From: Deltaproteobacteria bacterium
GTDB taxonomy: Bacteria > Desulfobacterota > Syntrophia > Syntrophales > UBA2210
NCBI GenBank assembly: GCA_026388515.1
Contig: JAPLJO010000076.1
Span: forward strand, 1-49,978
Direction: 5' to 3'
Length of the DNA stretch: 49,978 bases
Below are positions 41,172-48,922 of the stretch, one piece after another (within the stretch, counting starts at the first letter, position 1; each line of letters begins with the position of its first letter). The position numbers and the translations under genes are program-made. A model generated the notes under the pieces. That model did no database searches and had not been told where the DNA came from. It saw only the letters and a list, made by a program, of their open reading frames with translations.

Positions 41172-42674
41172 ATGCATAGCATGCAGAAAATGTTGAGTGT
41201 ATGTGTGGTGATACTCTCCGTCCTCGCGGTATTCCCGCCGGTGACGGCATCGGGGAGTTCAGGCAATACCTACTTTGACCTCGGTGTCTTTGCGTATGAG
41301 GGCGGTAAGTACGAGGAGGCTGTTGGAAATTTCAACCAGGCCCTCGCCACCGGCGCCGACAAGGGGCTCGTCTATCACTACCTGGGGAAAACCTATCTTG
41401 CCATGGAGAAGTTCGACGACGCCTCATACTACCTCGACTGGGCCTCGAAAATGAACCCTGAATTGCCGGGACTCACCTACGACAGGGCCATGCTTTCCTA
41501 CCGGCTCTCACAGTATGCCGCGGCGGGGGACCTCTTCACGGAGGTCGCGGATAAGGAACCGGCCAATGTGCTTGCACGGTACTACGCGGGAATATGTCTC
41601 TTTAAACAGGAGAACTACAATGACGCGCTTCCCTTTTTCATCGCCGCCGGCGATCAGAGCCCCACGCTGAAGGGAAACTGCTCCTACTACGCGGGCATCT
41701 GCTATGCGAAAGTCGGAGACTCCCCGCGGGCGCTTACGCAGTTCAAAAACGTCAGCGCCGCCACCGACGATGAACTCCTGAAAAAATATGCCGCCTCATG
41801 GCTGGAGCTTTACGAGGCGCGCGAAAAGGCGAAAGTTGAGAAGCCCTATGAGCTCTACGCAAAAGTAGGGGTGCAGTACGACAGCAACGTGGTCCTCGAG
41901 CCGGTCAATGCTGATATCTATGCCAATGACGACGACTTTGCCATAGTGGGTTATTTTTCCGGCACCTATGATCTGCTCGCGACTGATGCATGGAGAGGGG
42001 GCGTCGGCTATACCCACTATCAGACCGGCTACAGCCGCCTCAGCGAGTATGCCGTCATCGGGAGCATCGGACAGCTGTATGTGAATTACCGCGCACATCC
42101 GTTCACGTTTTCCCTGAGCTATCTTCCCCAGTACTACTGGGTTGATGCCGACAGTTTTCTCATGCGCCACCAGGTGCGCCCCGAGTTGCTCTGGAAAGTG
42201 AATGATAAAGTGATCACCCGGCTCACCGCCAGTTATTACAAGAACAATCACTTTGAGGACAACGGCAGGGACGGCAATACCGTCGAGGCATCCTTTGATG
42301 CCTTCTACCGGCTGGGTGAGGAGGGAAGTTATCTCCTGGGAGGCATCGCGTACGAGAAGGAAAACGCCGAGAACAATAATTATGACTGCGGAGAATACCG
42401 CCTGAAGCTCGGCATCACCATGGTATTTCCCAGTGACGTGCAGGTGAGCGCCGTGGCGAAATACTACAAAAAGGTGTTCAAGAATGAAGATACCTTCTTC
42501 GGTGTCCAGCGGGAAGATAACAGGTATCAGGGCTCGTTTTCGGTGGAGAAGAAGCTCTGCTATGACTGGCTCTTTGTGGCGGGTGAATTCAGCCTGGCAA
42601 AGAACGATTCCAATATTGACAGCTTCACCTATAAGAGAAATGTGACAACGCTCTCGCTGGTGGCACGATATTAA
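41172..42674 (+). CDS. Exported TPR protein with C-terminal outer-membrane barrel
   Basis: The 500-residue protein has a signal peptide (about residues 1-28, VILSVLAVFPPVTASG), a TPR array (about 30-225: NTYFDLGVFAYEGGKYEEAVGNFNQALATGADKGLVYHYLGKTYLAMEKFDDASYYLDWASKMNPE...) and a beta-barrel (about 235-500) made of alternating strands such as YELYAKVGVQYDSNVVLEP, HPFTFSLSYLPQYYWVD and VITRLTASYYKNNHF. It ends LSLVARY with a terminal aromatic residue, the outer-membrane insertion signal. TPR plus barrel recalls Slam-type surface-lipoprotein translocators and related families, but I cannot assign it to one. FecR-domain and PKD-protein genes follow. Confidence 0.78.
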   Translation: MHSMQKMLSVCVVILSVLAVFPPVTASGSSGNTYFDLGVFAYEGGKYEEAVGNFNQALATGADKGLVYHYLGKTYLAMEKFDDASYYLDWASKMNPELPGLTYDRAMLSYRLSQYAAAGDLFTEVADKEPANVLARYYAGICLFKQENYNDALPFFIAAGDQSPTLKGNCSYYAGICYAKVGDSPRALTQFKNVSAATDDELLKKYAASWLELYEAREKAKVEKPYELYAKVGVQYDSNVVLEPVNADIYANDDDFAIVGYFSGTYDLLATDAWRGGVGYTHYQTGYSRLSEYAVIGSIGQLYVNYRAHPFTFSLSYLPQYYWVDADSFLMRHQVRPELLWKVNDKVITRLTASYYKNNHFEDNGRDGNTVEASFDAFYRLGEEGSYLLGGIAYEKENAENNNYDCGEYRLKLGITMVFPSDVQVSAVAKYYKKVFKNEDTFFGVQREDNRYQGSFSVEKKLCYDWLFVAGEFSLAKNDSNIDSFTYKRNVTTLSLVARY

Positions 42675-42685
42675 GGAGACAGACT

Positions 42686-43666
42686 ATGAGAGTATCGGAA
42701 AAAATATCAATCTATGCCGTATTCGGAGTGCTGGTCCTTTTCGCTGCCGTACAGGCCATGGCCGCAGGCGGCGCGTCGGGGTTGATTCCCGCGGGGCTCG
42801 TGATTGAAAACACCTTCAAGCCGGGACTGGGCGCGCCCGTGGGATCCGTCCTCTTCGTCGAAGGAGAGGCGCTTCTCATTCACGCCGATTCGAAAACCGG
42901 TTTCCGGGCCGCACAAGGGCTTCCGCTCTTCAAGAGCGACACCATCATCACCCGCGAGGCGGCACGCCTTCAGTTCGGCCTCAATGATGGGAGCCGGATG
43001 ACGCTCTCATCGGGAACGAAGCTTGCCATCACGAGCAGCGTCTATGACCCCGCCCGGAATGCCCGCTCGTCGTTTCTCGACATGAGCGTCGGCAAGGCGC
43101 GGTTTCTCGTCTCGAAGCTCATCGGTGCGGGCAGCCTTGACTTCAAGGTGAAGACGGAAACGTCAGTCTGCGGTGTTCGCGGGTCCGACTTCATCGTGGT
43201 GGCGACGCCCCAGGCCACGGACGTGACGGCACTCAAAGAGACCGCACTCGAAGTGGGAAGTCTCGCCTATCCCGATGTGAAACCCATCGTGCTTGCCTCG
43301 TATGAAAGAACAGACGTCAGGAAGGGCGAGCTGCCGTCGGCGGTGACGAGAGTTTCTCCCGAGGAAATAGAAAGAATGCTTGACGAGTTCAGGGTCGCGC
43401 CCGCAGGGCCGGCGGCAGAGGGAGCGGCGCCTCCCGTAGGTATACTCGTCCCTCCGGAGGAACTGGTGGCGCCGGAATTTCCCGTCGAGGCAATGGAAAA
43501 GGGCGGTCCTGCACTGCCTGATTTCATGAAGGTGGAACTCTTCAAGGAAAATGTGGACAACGTGATTGACCAGCAGAATCAAATTTCCGAACAGGACCAT
43601 GAACAGTCGGTAATCGACGAAATTAATAAAATGGACCTTCCCGGGATACCCGGGACCCCGCAGTAA
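42686..43666 (+). CDS. Exported FecR-domain protein
   Basis: The 326-residue protein has a signal segment (SIYAVFGVLVLFAAVQAMAAG) and a FecR domain (about 50-170: GSVLFVEGEALLIHADSKTGFRAAQGLPLFKSDTIITREAARLQFGLNDGSRMTLSSGTKLAI and ETSVCGVRGSDFIVVATP). A Pro/Glu-rich stretch and a hydrophilic C-terminus (NVIDQQNQISEQDHEQSVIDEINKMDLPGIPGTPQ) follow. Unlike iron-signalling FecR it has no partner sigma factor and no inner-membrane anchor beyond the signal. Periplasmic FecR proteins often accompany TPR barrels and surface proteins, with possible cell-wall or barrel-binding roles. It begins 11 bases after the TPR-barrel gene. Confidence 0.82.
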   Translation: MRVSEKISIYAVFGVLVLFAAVQAMAAGGASGLIPAGLVIENTFKPGLGAPVGSVLFVEGEALLIHADSKTGFRAAQGLPLFKSDTIITREAARLQFGLNDGSRMTLSSGTKLAITSSVYDPARNARSSFLDMSVGKARFLVSKLIGAGSLDFKVKTETSVCGVRGSDFIVVATPQATDVTALKETALEVGSLAYPDVKPIVLASYERTDVRKGELPSAVTRVSPEEIERMLDEFRVAPAGPAAEGAAPPVGILVPPEELVAPEFPVEAMEKGGPALPDFMKVELFKENVDNVIDQQNQISEQDHEQSVIDEINKMDLPGIPGTPQ

Positions 43667-43684
43667 GTGGAAAGGCGATAGTGG

Positions 43685-43709
43685 TACAGAGGCACAGAGG
43701 GGCAAAGGC
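43685..43709 (+). repeat. Purine-rich ACAGAGGCACAGAGG repeat, left copy
   Basis: ACAGAGGCACAGAGGGGCAA and the bases after it form a purine/C-rich tract of the AGGCACAAAGG type. A second copy (46843-46861) lies at the other end of the PKD-protein gene. Confidence 0.5.
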
Positions 43710-43843
43710 ATCCTCTCCAGTAGCTAATGGGAGAGATTAGGTGAGAGTGAGGCATAAAATCCCAGAGGCGTGGAGAAGGCGCATATTATAAGGTTAAAAT
43801 TGAAAAACCCCAGTTATAAAATTCGCAAAGCAGGAGAGGGAAC

Positions 43844-46843
43844 ATGAAGCGTTTCCGTGGTTGTTCGATCATAGCAGTATTCGCCATCGCGGTCATCTGT
43901 ATCTTCATGAGTCGAAGCGAAGTGGCGGCGGAGGGAGATCATACGTACACAGGAACTGCCAAAATCCAATATTCTGAACTGGGAGAATTGTTCGGGTTCG
44001 AATTTCCCTTGGGATATGAGCATATTGCTTGGAGTAATTCGATGGAGGGATTTCCTATAGTAGAGGGATTTTCCATAAGCTATACGGTGGATGATGGTGA
44101 CGTCGAACTACTTGATTATCATACCTGGTCGGCCTATGATTACAGGGATGACGAAGGCGATTTCCCAGGTATTGTGATAGTGCCAGATTCATATATCGAA
44201 AGACAGAATGACGACGACTGGCTCATAATCGATAGCACGACAAGAACAATCGATGAAATACTCGACATTCACCAGACACTGGTGATGAAAAAATCGGAAT
44301 CACGGGTAGAGTTGACGATGAGCGTTGAGAACATGAGTCCTTACCCCGTGAGCAACATACGGATAAAGCGGGTCTGCGACCTTGACCTCGATGTAGACAG
44401 AGACGACGGTACATATGGGTGGGCGAATGTGGCAGATACCTGGTTCGAGCTCCTTGAAAATGGAGTCCGATGCTACACGACGGTGCCCCCTTTAGGAAGA
44501 GAAGCACACTCGATGAGCATGTATGGTATTCCCACACCGACATGGTTCGGTGCCGATGATTTGTACACGTATTATGATGGTAGTATTGCAGATTTGTTCC
44601 AGAGAGACAATTATCCCGAATTTGCGCCGGGAGACTATCCGGTTAAGTATGATTACTCAATAACCCTTTCCTGGGATCTTGCTGGTCAAATTCTTGAAGA
44701 AGGGGACACGTCAAGCCCCGTGACCGTGGTCTATTCAATGGGTATTGAGGAAACCAACAAACCGAACGGCGAAACCACGGATAGTGCCGGAGTGCCCAAA
44801 ACCGAATTCACGACGCTGGATAACATCTATGTGAGGGGAAGTCATTTCCCGGCAAACAGAGATGTAAATATATATATCGTTCCCGATCAGGGGTGGGCAG
44901 GCGGCGAAGCGATACCCGCGGATGTCGGGGACGGCATGAATACCGTGATGACCGATTCAGAGGGAAATATTAACGTAAATCTAATCTGGTCTTCGCCCCT
45001 TGAGGCCGGCGAGTATGATGTTGTAATTGACGGTTATGGCGGTTATGGCGGCATGTATGACTATGAAACGGATGCTGCCATAGGGGACGGCTTCGTGGGA
45101 TTTACGGTCACTGCCCCTGAGAATGTAGGTCCCACAGCCAACGCAGGTCCCGACAAAACCGTGACTGAAGGAGAACAGATGACACTGGACGGGTCCGGCT
45201 CCACAGACCCCGATGATGGTATTGCCTCATATCTCTGGGAGCAGATTGGCGGTCCGCCGGTTACGATCGATAATGCGGATCAGGCGATTGCCGGCTTTAC
45301 CGCTCCTCAGATAGGGCCGATTATTCTGCCGGAGCAGCTTTTCTTCAGGCTTACCGTGACGGATTTCGGCGGCCTTTCCGATGACGACATCTGCCTATTC
45401 AATGTCGTAAACAACCTTCCCCCGGTAGCAGACGCAGGAGCCGACCAGGCCATAATGGAAAACAAGAAGGTAACCCTCGACGGATCGGGCTCCCATGACC
45501 CCGACGGCGTCATCGTTTCCTACTTCTGGGAACAGACGAAAGGGCCGGCGGTGACCATAGCCGATCCTTCGGCGGTGACGACCACCTTCATTACACCCGG
45601 TTATGAGGAAGGTAACTACCTGCTTGAGTTCACCCTCACCGTGACGGACGACGGGGGACTTGCCGGACAGGATACATGCCAGGTGACGGTGGTTGAAAAT
45701 ATGCCGCCGGAGATCCCGGTCCAGACAGGGCCCGCGGATGGAGAACTCTTCGGGAGCGGCGAACCGGTCACCCTTACCTCCAGTCCCTATTCAGATCCGG
45801 AGGGTAATCCTCACGTGGAAACCTCATGGATGATACGGAGAATTGACCGCCCCACGTATGATTATCAGCATGTCTCGGTAACGGAACTTGAAGAGTATGT
45901 GGCGACGGGACTCCCTTCGGGACTCCAGTATGCCTGGATGGTGGGATACAAAGATATGGGAAGCAAGGACAATTCGTGGTCCGTGAATGAGTGGACCTTC
46001 ACTGTGGGAACGTTTACCGTTGATACGAGCGTAAAGGTGCCCACGGGATGGGGCATCAATGATTACCTCATGGTGTCATTCACCATCTGGCCCGAGGACC
46101 CGGCGGCGACAAGCGCCTTCGGCGTGGCACCCGATACCACGAAGATTCGGATCGGGACTTACGACCCCACCCTCGGAGAGACAGGCGGCTACTTTGAGTA
46201 TGGGGATCCCAACCTCTTCGTGAAGCCCGGAACCTCGTACTGGTTCCTTGTGAAGGGCGGCTTCAACGCTGTCATTGACGGCATTCCTGTGAGCCTCGAT
46301 GTAGATGTCGACATTCCGCTCCTTTACAATGCCGGCAACGCAAATGGCTGGAACATGATTGCGGCGCCCAATAATGCGAACTACAAGTGGGATGATGTGG
46401 AAGTCCTCGAATATGATACCACCGGCGCCATCGTGCAGGGCCCGACGCGCATCGACGACCTCTCTTACGAGAATACCATGATCGACAAGAAGCTCTGGCG
46501 GTGGGAGAGCGGCACCTACGCTTCAGACACCGCCGAGATTGAGAAACACTCCGGTTACTGGTTGAAAGCGAAGAGGGCGAACGTGTGGCTCCGGTTCCCC
46601 GCAGACGTACATCTGGCGGCAAAGGGCATCACGGAGTTTTACGCATCGCTCATGATGAAGGAAGCGTCGAAAATGGCAAAGGCCTGGGGAATCACGCCCG
46701 CCTATGCCGCGACCGACACATCGGATACACCGCCCATGCCGATGGGAGGATTCACGGATACAAATACGGGTTCGAATTCCGCCTCATCTTCGAAGGAAGG
46801 CGGCAGCGGCGGCTGCTTTGTTGGGACAACGACCAGGCAGTAG
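43844..46843 (+). CDS. Large exported PKD-domain protein, likely secretion cargo
   Basis: The 999-residue protein has a signal peptide (IIAVFAIAVICIFMSRSEVAA|EG) and an N-terminal region of unknown fold rich in Asp (about 30-300). A TIG-like segment (about 325-420, DNIYVRGSHFPANRDVNIYIVPDQG) is followed by two PKD domains (about 430-520 and 526-618, each with TLDGSGS and LTVTD). Then come an FN3-like part (about 620-715) and a C-terminal beta region. The tail is SSKEGGSGGCFVGTTTRQ, with a Gly-rich run and one Cys. The first third is less GC-rich than its neighbours. Position inside a T2SS locus suggests it is secreted or displayed by that system; this is inference. The GGAGAGGG ribosome site is good. 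Confidence 0.82.
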   Translation: MKRFRGCSIIAVFAIAVICIFMSRSEVAAEGDHTYTGTAKIQYSELGELFGFEFPLGYEHIAWSNSMEGFPIVEGFSISYTVDDGDVELLDYHTWSAYDYRDDEGDFPGIVIVPDSYIERQNDDDWLIIDSTTRTIDEILDIHQTLVMKKSESRVELTMSVENMSPYPVSNIRIKRVCDLDLDVDRDDGTYGWANVADTWFELLENGVRCYTTVPPLGREAHSMSMYGIPTPTWFGADDLYTYYDGSIADLFQRDNYPEFAPGDYPVKYDYSITLSWDLAGQILEEGDTSSPVTVVYSMGIEETNKPNGETTDSAGVPKTEFTTLDNIYVRGSHFPANRDVNIYIVPDQGWAGGEAIPADVGDGMNTVMTDSEGNINVNLIWSSPLEAGEYDVVIDGYGGYGGMYDYETDAAIGDGFVGFTVTAPENVGPTANAGPDKTVTEGEQMTLDGSGSTDPDDGIASYLWEQIGGPPVTIDNADQAIAGFTAPQIGPIILPEQLFFRLTVTDFGGLSDDDICLFNVVNNLPPVADAGADQAIMENKKVTLDGSGSHDPDGVIVSYFWEQTKGPAVTIADPSAVTTTFITPGYEEGNYLLEFTLTVTDDGGLAGQDTCQVTVVENMPPEIPVQTGPADGELFGSGEPVTLTSSPYSDPEGNPHVETSWMIRRIDRPTYDYQHVSVTELEEYVATGLPSGLQYAWMVGYKDMGSKDNSWSVNEWTFTVGTFTVDTSVKVPTGWGINDYLMVSFTIWPEDPAATSAFGVAPDTTKIRIGTYDPTLGETGGYFEYGDPNLFVKPGTSYWFLVKGGFNAVIDGIPVSLDVDVDIPLLYNAGNANGWNMIAAPNNANYKWDDVEVLEYDTTGAIVQGPTRIDDLSYENTMIDKKLWRWESGTYASDTAEIEKHSGYWLKAKRANVWLRFPADVHLAAKGITEFYASLMMKEASKMAKAWGITPAYAATDTSDTPPMPMGGFTDTNTGSNSASSSKEGGSGGCFVGTTTRQ

Positions 46844-46861
46844 ACACAAAGGCACAAAAAA
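46843..46861 (+). repeat. Purine-rich repeat, right copy
   Basis: GACACAAAGGCACAAAAAA resembles the left copy at 43685-43709 (ACAGAGGCACAGAGG). It begins at the stop codon of the PKD-protein gene, so the two copies bracket that gene. Confidence 0.5.
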
Positions 46862-46944
46862 CGTACACACTCTCACTTCAAACTTAAGGCGGGGCAGGGA
46901 GACGCCGCGGGGCGCTTCCTGCCTTGTGGTATATGGAGTACTTC

Positions 46945-48642
46945 ATGGATAACGCGGCAGACAACAACAACTCAGCCATCAGCAGCCTGGGACTTTCCGG
47001 GGAGGCGCTTGACGAGGCGAGAAAAACACTCACCGCAAAAGGCGGCAGCATCGTGGAGATCCTCGTGCAGAAGAAAGCCGCCCAGGAGCTTGAACTTCTT
47101 CACGCCCTCTCCCGTGATACGGGTATTCCTTTCTGGCCCGAGCTTCCCGAGGAGGACCTCTCGGGAGACTTCACGGGGCGCGTTCCCATCCAGTACCTGA
47201 GGCGGTATAAAGTGCTGCCGTTGAAGCTTCCCGAGGGTACGGTAATTGCCGTCAACGATCCCTCGAACTTTCAGCCCGTTGATGATTTGAGGCATCTCCT
47301 CGGCATTGAAGGCGTGCCGCTCATCCTCTCGACCCAGCAGGCCATACTCTCCGCCATCAACCGCGCCTATGACAGAAGCAGCGGCGCCGCCGAGGATTTC
47401 ATCCAGGACATGGCCGACGAGTCGGCGGACAGCATCATCTCGGAAATCGACGGAACGGCGGACCTTCTCGATGATACGAGCGATGCCCCGATTATCAGGC
47501 TGGTGAACCTCATGTTCGCGCAGGCCGTGAGGGACCGGGCGAGCGATATTCACATCGAGCCCTACCAGAACGCCCTCGCCGTGCGGTACCGCATTGACGG
47601 CGTCCTCTACAACACCATGCGACTTCCCAAGCGCATCCAGTCGTCCCTGATCTCCCGCGTGAAAATCATGGCGAAAATGAACATCGCCGAAAAAAGGCTC
47701 CCCCAGGACGGGCGTATCGACATCAAAATCGGCGACAAGCTCGTGGACATACGGGTATCCACCATTCCCATCGCCTTCGGGGAGCGCATTGTGCTGAGAC
47801 TCCTCGACAAGTCAACGCGGATGTTTTCCCTCTCCGAGCTTGGTCTTGATGAGAAGAACCTTGATTTACTCGATTCGCTCATCAAGTCACCCTACGGCAT
47901 CATCCTCGTCACGGGGCCCACGGGAAGCGGAAAGACGACCACCCTCTATGCGGCGCTTTCCACCATCAACAATCCCGATATCAATATCATCACCATCGAG
48001 GACCCCATCGAATACCAGATCGAGGGCATCGGGCAGATTCAGGTGAACCCGAAGATTGACCTCACCTTCGCGATGGGGCTCCGCTCCATCGTGCGCCAGG
48101 ACCCCGACGTCATCCTCGTGGGCGAGATACGCGACCGCGAGACGGCGGAAATCGCCATTCAGTCATCACTCACGGGGCACCTCGTGTTCTCCACGCTCCA
48201 CACCAACGATGCGGCGAGTGCCGTGACGCGCATCATCGATATGGGCATCGAGCCGTTCCTCGTATCCTCGTCGGTGATCGCCATCATCGCCCAGCGCCTC
48301 GTGCGTGTTCTCTGCAGCGACTGTAAGGAGTCCTACGTCCCCGACGATGCCTCGCTCGCGAAAGTCGGTATCGAAAGAGCTCAACTGAGGGATAACCGAG
48401 TCTACCACCAGAAAGGATGCCAAGCCTGCATGCACACGGGATACCGCGGGAGGAGCGCGATCTTCGAGATGATGGTCATGGACGACAATCTTAAAAAACT
48501 CGTGCTGAAGACCTCCGACGCCAACCAGATTCGAAAAGAGGCGGTCCAGGCGGGCATGCTGACCCTCATGCGGGACGGCACGCAGAAAGTCATCGAAGGA
48601 ACGACAAATATTGAAGAGATCTTCAGGGTGACGCGGATGTAG
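46945..48642 (+). CDS. gspE: Type II secretion motor ATPase GspE
   Basis: The 565-residue hexameric ATPase powers pseudopilus growth. It has the N-terminal domain that binds GspL (about 10-150), then the catalytic core: Walker A GPTGSGKTT (324-332, K330), an Asp box (ITIEDPIEYQIEGI), Walker B (DPDVILVGEIRDRETAEIA) and a His box (LTGHLVFSTLHTND). The zinc-binding cysteines C457, C460, C492 and C495 are present, as in GspE/PilB. ATG at 46945 follows GGAG with 6-base spacing; earlier in-frame codons (46924, 46933) lie upstream of that site. It is separated from gspD by three envelope genes and from gspF by 20 kb. Confidence 0.96.
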   Translation: MDNAADNNNSAISSLGLSGEALDEARKTLTAKGGSIVEILVQKKAAQELELLHALSRDTGIPFWPELPEEDLSGDFTGRVPIQYLRRYKVLPLKLPEGTVIAVNDPSNFQPVDDLRHLLGIEGVPLILSTQQAILSAINRAYDRSSGAAEDFIQDMADESADSIISEIDGTADLLDDTSDAPIIRLVNLMFAQAVRDRASDIHIEPYQNALAVRYRIDGVLYNTMRLPKRIQSSLISRVKIMAKMNIAEKRLPQDGRIDIKIGDKLVDIRVSTIPIAFGERIVLRLLDKSTRMFSLSELGLDEKNLDLLDSLIKSPYGIILVTGPTGSGKTTTLYAALSTINNPDINIITIEDPIEYQIEGIGQIQVNPKIDLTFAMGLRSIVRQDPDVILVGEIRDRETAEIAIQSSLTGHLVFSTLHTNDAASAVTRIIDMGIEPFLVSSSVIAIIAQRLVRVLCSDCKESYVPDDASLAKVGIERAQLRDNRVYHQKGCQACMHTGYRGRSAIFEMMVMDDNLKKLVLKTSDANQIRKEAVQAGMLTLMRDGTQKVIEGTTNIEEIFRVTRM

Positions 48643-48681
48643 CGGGGCGGCGGATAAAAAAATCTCACAGTGCACATTATT

Positions 48682-48703
48682 CAAGAAACACTCAAGAAAC
48701 ACT
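48682..48703 (+). repeat. Tandem 11-bp repeat upstream of lipoprotein promoter
   Basis: Two perfect copies of CAAGAAACACT (48682-48692, 48693-48703) are followed by a partial third, CAATAAA. The unit is one helical turn, so a regulator could bind both on the same face, 10 bases before the -35. Confidence 0.75.
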
Positions 48704-48713
48704 CAATAAAAGC

Positions 48714-48742
48714 TTGACATTTAGAGTTGAGGTTGTTAAAAA
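48714..48742 (+). promoter_or_regulatory. Promoter of the terminal lipoprotein gene
   Basis: A perfect TTGACA (48714-48719) and TAAAAA (48737-48742) have 17-base spacing. This implies a leader of about 170 bases before the lipoprotein ATG. The leader contains hairpins AGGGAC/GTCCCT (48813-48818, 48831-48836) and CGTGCC/GGCACG (48883-48888, 48892-48897) and a 13-codon frame (48862-48903). Confidence 0.6.
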
Positions 48743-48922
48743 TCACACAATCAATGTGGCTGCAATTAAGGTAAATTAAGGAGTTACAGAAAGGAGGTGG
48801 GGGCTGGAGGAGAGGGACAGAGCCGACAAGGTCCCTTAAAAAAGGAGAAACACAGCTTTTTATGAATGTTTCTTACATAAGCCGTGCCGCTGGCACGATC
48901 TGAAAAGGAGGTTATAGGCTGT

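Noticed and set aside
48682-48710. Start of a CRISPR-like array
   Set aside because: The 11-base units abut each other without spacers and number only two and a half.
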